Both the position numbers and the translations under genes were made by a program. From contig SLDR01000007.1 in NCBI GenBank assembly GCA_007125155.1, positions 1 through 38,181 of the forward strand: DNA of 38,181 nt. Direction: 5' to 3'. The notes beneath the pieces are model-generated. The model saw nothing but the letters and a program-made list of their open reading frames with translations, was not told where the DNA came from and did no database searches. This DNA is from Candidatus Campbelliibacteriota bacterium (GTDB lineage Bacteria > Patescibacteriota > Minisyncoccia > Phycocordibacterales > CSBR16-193). Of the stretch, positions 1 through 8,106 are shown one piece after another. How positions within the stretch are numbered: the first letter of the stretch is position 1; the number at the start of each line of letters is the position of its first letter.

Positions 1-123
1 CCATCATACCTCGGAAACCCCGGGGTACAGAGTTCCTATCACCGCGGAAGATCAGACTACTTCCGCGACAAGCAACGAGAAGCCGAACGGCTTGCTCGCG
101 ACAGGGGCCGATCGGGATGGTGA
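1..123 (+). CDS. C-terminal fragment of an unrecognised protein
   Basis: An open frame enters from the left edge and ends at TGA 121-123, giving 40 residues rich in Arg, Asp and Gly that finish DRGRSGW. A strong hairpin with a T-run starts five bases after the stop, which supports this being a real gene end. No family can be recognised from so short a tail. The product is hydrophilic with no membrane segment in the visible part. Confidence 0.55.
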   Translation, partial: PSYLGNPGVQSSYHRGRSDYFRDKQREAERLARDRGRSGW

Positions 124-127
124 CCAG

Positions 128-158
128 ACCCCGCACTTTAAAACAGTGCGGGGTTTTT
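128..158 (+). terminator. Rho-independent terminator of the left-edge gene
   Basis: A 10-bp stem ACCCCGCACT / AGTGCGGGGT (128-137 with 145-154) has a 7-base loop and is followed by TTTTTCTTTT. The T-run is on the plus strand. The minus-strand gene ending at 162 converges on it. Confidence 0.85.
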
Positions 159-161
159 CTT

Positions 162-842
162 TTATCCAAATAGATTCTTTATGTGATCCCTAGATCTTCT
201 TATGTCCTGAAGAGTGCTTGTGGGCATCCACAGTCCGGCTTTCTCGACCCTCACCGGCAGTTTGCGCGACATCAGGTCCACCTGCTGAAGAAGCCTCATT
301 TCCCCGTTGGAAGACTGAACCATCGGAAACTTGAATATCCTCCCGTCAAGAACATAGAGTCCGCAGTCAATATATGTACCGACCATACTTCGGGGCCTCT
401 CCTGAGCCTTTAGCAGAAAACCGCCTCTTTCCTCAACAATACCGAAGCTCTCCGGCGTCTCCAGTCTTTTGACCAGTACCGCCAGATCGTGATTCAAGCA
501 TCTCTCCATATCAGACTTCAAGTACAGGTTATCCCCCATGAGGACCATGAACTTCTCATCGGTCAATATGTGCTTGCAGAATGAAAGCGCATGAGCCGTC
601 CCCATCCTCTCCTTCTGCTCAACGAAACGAACCGCCCTTCCTCCGAAGTTCTTGCCCACTTGATCTTTTATCTTAGACTTCAGGTGACCGACGACCATTA
701 TAACCTCTTTTATCTGCCCGGGTAATTGAGAAAAATTATGTTCCAGAAGTGTTTTACCGCCAACCTTTATCATACAAGCCGGCACCTCTCCCCTGGAGCT
801 TATTTTGAGTCCCTTTCCCGCCGCCAATATTACTGCTTTCAT
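162..842 (-). CDS. NTP-transferase family sugar-phosphate nucleotidyltransferase
   Basis: The 226-residue protein has the Rossmann-like fold of nucleotidyltransferases that activate sugar phosphates. It opens with MKAVILAAGKG, has a Lys-containing loop (IKVGGKTLLEH) and carries the nucleotide/metal motif VLMGDN near residue 102. The usual G-T-R-x-x-P-x-T stretch after the first glycines is replaced by GKGLKISSRGEVPACM, so the substrate cannot be named. There is no left-handed beta-helix tail, so it is a bare catalytic domain. The ATG has no clear Shine-Dalgarno sequence. The gene converges on the left-edge gene, and the nearest upstream gene on its strand ends about 575 bases away. Confidence 0.82.
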   Translation of the reverse strand: MKAVILAAGKGLKISSRGEVPACMIKVGGKTLLEHNFSQLPGQIKEVIMVVGHLKSKIKDQVGKNFGGRAVRFVEQKERMGTAHALSFCKHILTDEKFMVLMGDNLYLKSDMERCLNHDLAVLVKRLETPESFGIVEERGGFLLKAQERPRSMVGTYIDCGLYVLDGRIFKFPMVQSSNGEMRLLQQVDLMSRKLPVRVEKAGLWMPTSTLQDIRRSRDHIKNLFG

Positions 843-1416
843 ATTATTTTATTTATTAACTTCGTCTTCCGGCCAATAACCCTTTGATCCCATGAGTGGG
901 AACATCCGACAAAAAGTTATTTCCGGAAAGACGCTCACTTATCGCCGACTTTACATCCGAATTGTTCGGAGTATCCTTATCCGTCTCCGATACACCCTTC
1001 TCCGAAGATGATCGATTCACAAAAAACATCGTCTTCCAATACTGCGACAAGGTTGGTTTTTCGGATACCTCCCCGTGTATATGATCCCGATCGGATAAAG
1101 ATGGTCGAAGGGATCTCTCTCGCTGTTATCTTTTATCAAATAATACATCCCTAACGTCCTTTCGAGTGTATAAAGACACCCACTCTCCCCCGACACCGGT
1201 CTCTATATCATATCCTTTCGGTCCTCAACCGAGCTCTATAACAACCGCCGGCCGGATAACTCCATCTGCCCCGTCCGACCCTCCTGTCGGCCTCTTTAAA
1301 AAGAAGAAACATTACGTGCCTCTTTAAAAAGTACTCCGGCAACACCGAAAGTTCAATTGAAAACCTCCTTCATCAAAGACCTCATTCTTTCGTATAAAAT
1401 TATAGCATAAAAAAGA
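843..1416. other. Gene-poor interval with three weak minus-strand frames
   Basis: No confident gene is visible. Three minus-strand frames deserve note. One at 1357-1208 starts with ATT six bases after GGAGG and runs 49 codons. One starts at ATG 1148 and gives about 43 codons (MYYLIKDNSERDPF...). A second frame, open from about 1120 down to the TAA at 856-858, lacks a good start and overlaps the previous one. The last two would join into one roughly 90-residue protein if a frameshift were present. A 14-base direct repeat, GCCTCTTTAAAAAG, lies at 1290-1303 and 1318-1331. Confidence 0.35.
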
Positions 1417-2661
1417 TCATTCGTACTGCAGTGCCTCAACCGGATCCTTACGGGCCGCCTTTCGAGCGGGATACAGACCGAATATCAACCCGACGGTTGC
1501 CGAAACGCTAACACCCAAAATGGCTGCACCGACGGGAAAAGTGAACTTCCAGTTCATACCAAAATACTCAGATAACGCATAGGAAGCCGAGAAGGAGATC
1601 AAAACACCGATCAAAATACCCAGGACACCTCCCCATAAGGTCAGAATGACCGACTCAAAAAGAAATTGCTTTAAAATATCACGACGAGTCGCTCCCAGTG
1701 CCTTACGAAGGCCGATCTCCCTGGTTCTCTCCGTAACAGAGACAAGCATTATGTTCATGATGCCGATACCGCCGACCAGAAGTGCTATGGAAACGATAAA
1801 TGCCAAGAAAGCTGTTAAAATACCCATTATATTAGAGATCTGATCCCTCAAGCTCTGCTGTGTCATTACCATAAAGTTATCCTCATCACCCTCTCCGATG
1901 TTGCGAGTCTCTCTTAAGGTCGCAATTACGTCAAACCTGACCCTGTCGACATTGGCCTCACTGTCGGCGCGAATGATGAATCTGTCAAAATCCCTGGTTC
2001 CCAATATATAAGTCTGGGCGGCCGAGTATGGGATAATGATCAGATCATCAATGTTGAACATCCCCCTCTGGCCGGTTTGGGGATATACCCCCACGATCTG
2101 AAACCGGATCTCACCGATGGTAATACTGTTCCCGATGGCGTTATGTCGACCGAAAAGCTCTTCTTCTACACGAGAACCCACCACCGCGACCCTGGCCTGA
2201 GAAAGTATATCGGTCTCGGTGAAGTTTCTTCCTTGTTCGGGACGAACATTAAAGGTCTCCCCGAAAAATTCCGCGGATGCACCCAATGTTATGGCACCCC
2301 GGTACGCGCCTTCGTGAGATCTGGCGACGGCCGGTACTATGGCTATCGGCATTATACCTTCAAGATTGGGAACGTTGGCTCGTCTCTCAAGCGCCTCAAG
2401 ATCCCGCTCGGTCAAGAGCACATCGGCGAAAAATAGATCCATCATATCCGTGCCCCCGCCTGCGGTCGGAACCACGACCACGGTACTGGCTCCCATCTGA
2501 TCTATCTCCGAAATTATTAGATCGGTGGCTCCTTGACCCATTGACATTATTGCTATGATGGACGCCACCCCGATCAAAACTCCCAGGATCGTCAAAAAAG
2601 AGCGCATCTTGTTTGACATTATGGATCCCAGTGCCGATATTGTGGTAAATTTCAAATTCAT
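1417..2661 (-). CDS. MacB/FtsX-type ABC transporter permease (second copy)
   Basis: This 414-residue permease has the MacB layout: one N-terminal membrane segment (about 15-40), a roughly 220-residue extracytoplasmic MacB_PCD domain, then three C-terminal membrane segments of the FtsX domain. The cytoplasmic ERTREIGLRKALGATRRDIL coupling region and the closing ARKAARKDPVEALQYE are typical. It is the last gene of the exporter operon, 25 bases after a paralogous permease with near-identical ends. It should pair with the ATPase at 3965-4660 and the adaptor at 4679-6286. Substrate is unknown; relatives export peptides, lipoproteins or drugs. Confidence 0.9.
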   Translation of the reverse strand: MNLKFTTISALGSIMSNKMRSFLTILGVLIGVASIIAIMSMGQGATDLIISEIDQMGASTVVVVPTAGGGTDMMDLFFADVLLTERDLEALERRANVPNLEGIMPIAIVPAVARSHEGAYRGAITLGASAEFFGETFNVRPEQGRNFTETDILSQARVAVVGSRVEEELFGRHNAIGNSITIGEIRFQIVGVYPQTGQRGMFNIDDLIIIPYSAAQTYILGTRDFDRFIIRADSEANVDRVRFDVIATLRETRNIGEGDEDNFMVMTQQSLRDQISNIMGILTAFLAFIVSIALLVGGIGIMNIMLVSVTERTREIGLRKALGATRRDILKQFLFESVILTLWGGVLGILIGVLISFSASYALSEYFGMNWKFTFPVGAAILGVSVSATVGLIFGLYPARKAARKDPVEALQYE

Positions 2662-2686
2662 AATAATTCCCTTTTAAGGTCGGTCG

Positions 2687-3928
2687 TTACTTCTCATACT
2701 GTAGCGCCTCTACAGGGTCCTTCCTCGCCGCCTTTCGAGCCGGATATAAACCGAATATCAACCCCACCAATGCCGACATTCCCACTCCCAAAACGGCCGC
2801 CTCGATTGGAAAGATGAACTCCCAATCAAAAGGCTGTGTCCGAGTCAGTGTTTCACTAACAACGAAAGATATCAGAGCTCCGAAGATGATGCCGATCACC
2901 CCTCCGATAACCGTCAAAGTTACGGATTCCCATAAGAACTGTCTCAATATGGCTCTGTTGGTCGCCCCAAGCGCCTTCCTGAGACCGATCTCTTTGGTGC
3001 GCTCCGTAACGGAAACCAGCATTATATTCATGATTCCGATACCGCCGACCAGAAGCGCTATTGACACTACAAATATCAAAAAAGCATTGAGAATGTTCAT
3101 AACATCCCCGACCATCTTTTGCATGCTCTCTTGGGTCATAACCGTGAAATCATCGTCTTCTCCGGGCTGAATGTTTCTCGACTCTCTCAATGTGGCCTTA
3201 ATATCCGCAACCGCTCGGTCAACGTTCTCGGGGCTGTCTATTTTTATATAAAACTCGTCATAATGATAGTTACCCAAAATGTAGGCTTGGGCCGTGGTGT
3301 GAGGGATCAAAATAAAATTATCCATATCAATGGGACCGACGTATCCCCTTGAAGCATAAACACCGAGAACCAAGAAACGCACATTTCCGATCATTATTCT
3401 CTCACCCACCGCCTCATTCATACCGAAAAGCTCCTCCTTTACCCGAGAGCCGATGACAGCCACTCTTTCGTTGTTATTTATGTCAACACTGCTAAAATTA
3501 ACCCCTCTTTCCGGAACCATGTTGAAGGTATCGGTAAAAAATTCCGCATTCCCGCCCATCGTCATGGCGTCCCTGTAAACCTGACCCCCGTAACTGACCG
3601 GATCGGGAACTATGACCCCCGCCATGATATCAGACAGGTTCGGAACATTGGCGGGCCTAAGAAGAGCATCAAGATCGTTTTGAGTCAAAGGTTCCACAAA
3701 GAAAAAATCAACAAAACCGGACTCCATTGTCCCGGGAGCGACAGAGACCGTGTTGGCACCCATGATGTCGATCTCACTCATTATCAAGCCGGTCGCTCCT
3801 TGACCTATCGACATAACGGCAATGATCGCCGTCACTCCGATCATTATTCCCAGCATCGTTAAAAAAGACCGGACCTTGTGGACCGCTATCGTATTAAAAG
3901 ATGAAGATATGAGGAACTTCAGTTTCAT
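2687..3928 (-). CDS. MacB/FtsX-type ABC transporter permease (first copy)
   Basis: The 413-residue protein has the same layout as its downstream paralog: N-terminal membrane segment, extracytoplasmic MacB_PCD domain, three C-terminal membrane segments and the ERTKEIGLRKALGATNRAIL coupling region. The two copies match best in the membrane and coupling regions and differ most in the extracytoplasmic loops (for example TMESGFVDFFFVEPL against TAGGGTDMMDLFFADVL). The permease genes are separated by 25 bases. One ATPase with two unlike permeases suggests a heterodimeric exporter, although two alternative homodimers are possible. Confidence 0.9.
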   Translation of the reverse strand: MKLKFLISSSFNTIAVHKVRSFLTMLGIMIGVTAIIAVMSIGQGATGLIMSEIDIMGANTVSVAPGTMESGFVDFFFVEPLTQNDLDALLRPANVPNLSDIMAGVIVPDPVSYGGQVYRDAMTMGGNAEFFTDTFNMVPERGVNFSSVDINNNERVAVIGSRVKEELFGMNEAVGERIMIGNVRFLVLGVYASRGYVGPIDMDNFILIPHTTAQAYILGNYHYDEFYIKIDSPENVDRAVADIKATLRESRNIQPGEDDDFTVMTQESMQKMVGDVMNILNAFLIFVVSIALLVGGIGIMNIMLVSVTERTKEIGLRKALGATNRAILRQFLWESVTLTVIGGVIGIIFGALISFVVSETLTRTQPFDWEFIFPIEAAVLGVGMSALVGLIFGLYPARKAARKDPVEALQYEK

Positions 3929-3964
3929 AAATATCCCGAATTAGAAGAACTCCGGAGAATTCAG

Positions 3965-4660
3965 TCAAGCCAAGGACCTTTTTAACTTTTTGTCACTTTC
4001 CACTTTTCCGTCGTGTATCTTTATCTCTCTTTCTGCAAATCCGGCTGTGTACTCATCATGAGTTATCAGAATTACCGTATGACCCATTTCGTCGTGCAAA
4101 CTTCTCAAAGTTTCCATTATCTCGCCTCCGGAAAAGGAATCAAGATTTCCGGTCGGTTCATCGGCAAATATAATATCAGGATCATTCACCAAAGCACGGG
4201 CTATGGCAACCCTTTGTTTCTCACCGCCTGAGAGCTTAAGTGCCTGGTAATCCATACGATGATTCAGTCCAACGGTTTTTACCGCTTTTCTTATACTTGA
4301 ATCCCATTCCGATTCCGGACGCTTGGAATAAAGAAGTGGGAGGCGAACATTATCATATACTGTCGATCTTCCCATTAGATTAAAGGACTGAAAAACGAAT
4401 CCCATCTCCTTGTTTCTTATCCTGGCTATCTCCTCCTCGCTGTACTCGCGAAATTCCTTTCCCTGAAAACGATAATGCCCGGATGTCGGCATCGAGAGAA
4501 ATCCCAGAATGTGAAGCAATGTAGACTTGCCGGATCCGGAAGGACCTCGGATGGATGTAAACTCCCCTTTATCTATGGTAAAAGATATGTCACGCAAGAC
4601 CTCCGTGACCACATCTCCGCTTCCGAACGATTTATAAAGATTTTCTATCTCTATTAACAT
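3965..4660 (-). CDS. MacB/LolD-type ABC transporter ATP-binding subunit
   Basis: The 231-residue ATPase carries all nucleotide-binding motifs: Walker [10 protein letters not shown] (about 39-47), Q-loop [10 protein letters not shown], signature LSGGEKQR, Walker [15 protein letters not shown] and switch His in LITHD. This is the LolD/MacB ATPase subfamily that powers FtsX-like permeases by mechanotransmission. It sits 36 bases before the first permease and 18 bases after the adaptor in one transcription unit. It is a stand-alone ATPase, unlike MacB, where it is fused to the permease. Confidence 0.93.
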   Translation of the reverse strand: MLIEIENLYKSFGSGDVVTEVLRDISFTIDKGEFTSIRGPSGSGKSTLLHILGFLSMPTSGHYRFQGKEFREYSEEEIARIRNKEMGFVFQSFNLMGRSTVYDNVRLPLLYSKRPESEWDSSIRKAVKTVGLNHRMDYQALKLSGGEKQRVAIARALVNDPDIIFADEPTGNLDSFSGGEIMETLRSLHDEMGHTVILITHDEYTAGFAEREIKIHDGKVESDKKLKRSLA

Positions 4661-4678
4661 TAAATATCAATACCCCAT

Positions 4679-6286
4679 TCATCTCCCTTCCAGTCGTCTC
4701 AGATCGGATTCATCCGCATAAGTTATTATTCTCTCCCCAGGCTCCAGACCGGAAACTATCTCGACCCATCCGTCACTTCCCCTCAATCCTCTTTCCACAG
4801 GTCTGTAGACCAGGTGCCCTTCTTCTATCATTCTGACATGGGGCACCCCGTCCCTCTGGACCAGAGCCCTTCCGGGAACAGCTACAACATTCTCCCTTTT
4901 GGAGGTCAGAATATCGACATCGGCCGTCATTCCGACCCGGATCCTTTCGTCAGCGTCCTTGATGTCAAGACGTGTTTTAAATGTCGCAACACCTTCACGA
5001 TCGGTCGCAACCGGAGATACGTGAGTTACTTCGGCCTGAAAGTCCTCGCGAGGAAAAGCATCGAAGCGAACCCTGGCGGAATCCCCAACACTCAGATTGG
5101 CCACATCGACCTCGGGAACATTAATACTGAGGTGAGGCACATCCTCGGCGATCAGAGAAAAGATCGGGGCTCCGGGCGATACCGATTCCCCGACGGACAG
5201 ATATCTGTTATGGATATTACCTGTAATGGGAGCTCTAAGGGTGGACTTCTGCAGGTTCATTTCAGCCGCTCTCAAAGCGATCCTCGCCTGTTCGACATTC
5301 GCTTCCTGAGCTTCGATCTGCTCAGACCTGGTGCCGGCCGTTACTGACGAGAACTCCGCCAAAGCCGATTCATAAGCCATCTCCGACTCCCTTACCCTCC
5401 TTTCGGCTTCACGGACGGCTCTTTCCCTGTTCTCTTTTGCGCTTTCATATGCCTGAGTGAGCCTTGAGTATTCAGGAGAATATGGATTAGGTATCTCGAC
5501 TATCCATTCGACACCGTGATGCCGAACGAAGTTCTCGGGAAAAATTATATAAAGTCCGAGGTCTCCCAGTCTCTGAGGCGCCAAAACGGAAACCCTGCCT
5601 ACACCGTCATCTTCCAGGTCGGTTCTGTAACGAAACGAATAACCGCTTTCAGTCTGAGATCTGTAAAGAGTTATCCTGTAATCACCGAACTCCGACCCCT
5701 TAAAGGTCCCGCTTATCAAAGGAGGTTCGTAGCTGAAAAGGGTCGAATGAGCTTCGCTTAAAAGACGAGCTCTAAGATCGGTGGTCAAAAGCATCTCTTT
5801 TGTATTCCTGACCCTTGATTCCTCCGTTTCCTTGACATCGGAAAGAGCATCTTTTGCATTCTCCAAAGACGTCTCCGCCGATCTTACCCTTGTTTCCGCC
5901 GCCGCAAGATCCTCTGAAGTAAGACCTCTTTTCAGCTCATCAAGCCTCGCTTCCGCCGCCCTTAAATTGGCACGCGCTTGACCGACCTCGGTCATCCTAA
6001 GATCGGTGTTAAGACGGGCCAAAGTTTCCCCAACACTCACCGTATCACCCTCTCTGACCAGAACCTCCTCGATCGTACCGGAAACCTCAAATGACAGACT
6101 TATCTCGTCATCAACAGCCACTCTCGCGGTACCGCTTACCTCCTCGACGATATCACGCCTGACAACCTCCTCGAGATCGATATCCAAAGTGTCATCTCCG
6201 GTAACCTGCCACACAACGACCGCCGTTAATAAAAAGATCGGTATCAAAACAACGGGTTTTTTGATATAAGAAATAAACTTACTCAT
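4679..6286 (-). CDS. HlyD/MacA-like adaptor with a domain inserted at the hairpin tip
   Basis: The 535-residue protein starts with a short cytoplasmic stretch and one membrane segment (about 11-29), so the rest faces outward. Split lipoyl-like halves (about 65-95 and 350-380) flank a long coiled-coil hairpin (about 104-180 and 275-347). Beta-barrel and membrane-proximal domains follow. Instead of a short turn, the tip holds about 90 non-helical residues (about 183-272) rich in Tyr, Gly and Phe. The arms carry related sequences (GLTSEDLAAAE and GTRSEQIEAQE), which helps define the hairpin. It is first in the exporter operon and should couple extracytoplasmic substrate to the permeases. A -10 box lies only 8 bases before the ATG. 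Confidence 0.9.
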   Translation of the reverse strand: MSKFISYIKKPVVLIPIFLLTAVVVWQVTGDDTLDIDLEEVVRRDIVEEVSGTARVAVDDEISLSFEVSGTIEEVLVREGDTVSVGETLARLNTDLRMTEVGQARANLRAAEARLDELKRGLTSEDLAAAETRVRSAETSLENAKDALSDVKETEESRVRNTKEMLLTTDLRARLLSEAHSTLFSYEPPLISGTFKGSEFGDYRITLYRSQTESGYSFRYRTDLEDDGVGRVSVLAPQRLGDLGLYIIFPENFVRHHGVEWIVEIPNPYSPEYSRLTQAYESAKENRERAVREAERRVRESEMAYESALAEFSSVTAGTRSEQIEAQEANVEQARIALRAAEMNLQKSTLRAPITGNIHNRYLSVGESVSPGAPIFSLIAEDVPHLSINVPEVDVANLSVGDSARVRFDAFPREDFQAEVTHVSPVATDREGVATFKTRLDIKDADERIRVGMTADVDILTSKRENVVAVPGRALVQRDGVPHVRMIEEGHLVYRPVERGLRGSDGWVEIVSGLEPGERIITYADESDLRRLEGR

Positions 6287-6294
6287 ACCACTTA

Positions 6295-6326
6295 AGTATA
6301 ACGGAACCGATTTAAAAATAAAACAA
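6295..6326 (-). promoter_or_regulatory. Promoter of the exporter operon, near-leaderless
   Basis: On the minus strand TATACT occupies 6300-6295, 8 bases before the ATG at 6286. A TTGTTT lies at 6326-6321 with a long 20-base spacer, so the -35 assignment is weak. A start at the usual distance from this -10 box would leave a leader of only one to three bases. Confidence 0.42.
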
Positions 6327-6341
6327 GATCAGCTGTTAAGA

Positions 6342-7448
6342 TCACCTCCTATCCTCAACCAGCTCCGGTCTCTCGCCGGTCCATATCACTCGAAACCTCT
6401 CACTTCCGATAACCTGCCCGCGGGACGTCTCCACAAGTACTCTCCATCTTCCGGAGGGAGCGTTTTCAATGAAAGAGAAACCTCGATATCCTCCGTCACG
6501 CCCGCCGACGATCGGGAATCCCACTCTGCTTCTGTCGATCCACCTTCCTTGTCCTTCATCATAATACTGCCACCTATGAACAATATCGGTCTCCAAGCGA
6601 GCCGGCGCAAAGACGGACGAGAAGAAGTAAACACGATCCCCTTGTCTGATATTGATACGATCACCGGGTGTCAATCTATCCAGAAGGCCCTTCTCTTCCA
6701 CCTTTACCCTGTAACCCATTGCGTCCCGTTCAATGTAATGCATTACCTCCGCCCCTCTTAGAGTGAGCGGGACCGGTGGGATAATGTTCGTAAAATAAAG
6801 AACATTCATAGATAAGAACATGATCCCTATTATAAGAGCCAGCGCACCACCGCTTCTCCCGACCGCCGGCAGAAAAAAGGACAGAGCGTAAAGGTAAGCT
6901 ATGATGAGCAAAAGACTCAGAAGTCCTCCTATCAAAAATATCCTGGTGCCTATTTCCTCAAGAATAAAAGGGAGAATAAGAACGGAAAGAGAAAAAGCTA
7001 TAAAGAAATAAACCCCTATCTGAACCTTCAACCAGATATAGTAACGCTTCAGTAGATCGTTGGAGAGCATCAACATGACAATGATTATCATAAAAGGCCA
7101 GCTTGCGAAAAAGGAACTTGAGAACCAATAGAATATCAATGAAGCCGAAAGCAAAGCTCCGAAGGTGTACTGAAGCACTAAAGGCGAGAAAAGTCTCAGG
7201 AATCTGAAACCCCTGTACCTGAAATATCCCTCGTTGTATAAGTGTATAAAGGCGATAACGGCACCCGAGACGATGAAGTGCATTGTCAATATCATGAAAG
7301 CCAGCCTGAAATTCACCGAACTGAAAAGGATGACATCGGTTATCACTCCAAAAAGCAACGCGCCCGGAATAAGATATCGCTCATAACGTTCGTATGTTCG
7401 ACGGAGTTTATCGAAATCGATTTTTTTAAAATAAGAAAAGGAAAACAT
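6342..7448 (-). CDS. Multipass membrane protein with C-terminal DUF2914 domain
   Basis: The 368-residue protein has about eight to nine hydrophobic segments (roughly 28-235) and then a soluble domain of about 120 residues outside the last helix. That tail matches DUF2914: VYFFSSVFAP, a central HRWQYYD, and a closing pattern of GRWRVLVET followed by F-R-V. The domain resembles an extracellular beta-sandwich of unknown role. The gene lies 55 bases upstream of the exporter adaptor on the same strand and could share its transcript, although a separate -10 box for the adaptor is present. TTTAAT ends 10 bases before the ATG. Confidence 0.75.
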   Translation of the reverse strand: MFSFSYFKKIDFDKLRRTYERYERYLIPGALLFGVITDVILFSSVNFRLAFMILTMHFIVSGAVIAFIHLYNEGYFRYRGFRFLRLFSPLVLQYTFGALLSASLIFYWFSSSFFASWPFMIIIVMLMLSNDLLKRYYIWLKVQIGVYFFIAFSLSVLILPFILEEIGTRIFLIGGLLSLLLIIAYLYALSFFLPAVGRSGGALALIIGIMFLSMNVLYFTNIIPPVPLTLRGAEVMHYIERDAMGYRVKVEEKGLLDRLTPGDRINIRQGDRVYFFSSVFAPARLETDIVHRWQYYDEGQGRWIDRSRVGFPIVGGRDGGYRGFSFIENAPSGRWRVLVETSRGQVIGSERFRVIWTGERPELVEDRR

Positions 7449-7499
7449 AGCAAAAGCTATTAAAACACAAATACTTAAAAACGGGAAATAAATGATCCG

Positions 7500-8087
7500 T
7501 CAAGACGCCGGATCGAAAAGTTCTTCGATCTCCGATCTTGTTCCGGGTTCAAATCGAGCCTTCGTCATCTTCATTGTCAGATCCTTTTCAGAGAACTTCC
7601 CGCGGGTACCCAACTCCAAAAACTCATCAAGCGTCACATTTCTCAAAGATATCTTCTCTCCTCCGTCATGTTCGGGTTCCTCGGATTTTCTCAGACCTTT
7701 GGCCACAAAAGTATAAACTACCCAATCGATCTTGCTTGCGGGATGTTCGGCACTCCATAAAACGAACCTCTCCGCCTCATAACCGGTCTCTTCCATCAAC
7801 TCCCTTTTAACGGCTTCCAAAACATCCTCCCCCTCATTCACTCGACCCCCGGCCCCGCCGATCGAGAGTTCCTTTCCGGGTTGCTCCTCTTCCACCAAAA
7901 CGATCCTCCCGTCGTCAAGTACCGGAAAGACAACCACGGTATCGGGCCTTTTGACCTTCTCGAACACCCTCTCGGTGCCGTCGTACATTCTCTGCTTCCA
8001 CTGATAAACCTCGAAGATGACCCCCTTGAATACAACCTCGGCGTCTTCAGGGATCGGTTGTTTGGATCTTGGTCTGTTTATTTTCAT
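7500..8087 (-). CDS. Nudix hydrolase, ADP-ribose pyrophosphatase-like
   Basis: The 195-residue protein contains a perfect Nudix box: Gly, five residues, Glu, seven residues, then RELMEETGY (about residues 81-103). The preceding beta strands (FKGVIFEVYQWKQRMYDGTE) resemble the ADP-sugar pyrophosphatase branch, which hydrolyses nucleoside diphosphates linked to another group and needs Mg2+. There is no signal peptide, so it is cytoplasmic. It lies 51 bases upstream of the DUF2914 gene and 19 bases downstream of the HPP gene on the same strand. The exact substrate cannot be read from sequence. Confidence 0.9.
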   Translation of the reverse strand: MKINRPRSKQPIPEDAEVVFKGVIFEVYQWKQRMYDGTERVFEKVKRPDTVVVFPVLDDGRIVLVEEEQPGKELSIGGAGGRVNEGEDVLEAVKRELMEETGYEAERFVLWSAEHPASKIDWVVYTFVAKGLRKSEEPEHDGGEKISLRNVTLDEFLELGTRGKFSEKDLTMKMTKARFEPGTRSEIEELFDPAS

Positions 8088-8106
8088 ATTCGATCGAATA
8101 TTTGTT

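Noticed and set aside
896-1084. Plus-strand frame of 62 codons starting with GTG
   Set aside because: It has no ribosome site and looks like the antisense shadow of equally weak minus-strand frames.
2077-2436. Long plus-strand frames inside the permease, adaptor and dehydrogenase genes
   Set aside because: They are antisense to genes with strong domain evidence and show no motifs, ribosome sites or promoters.
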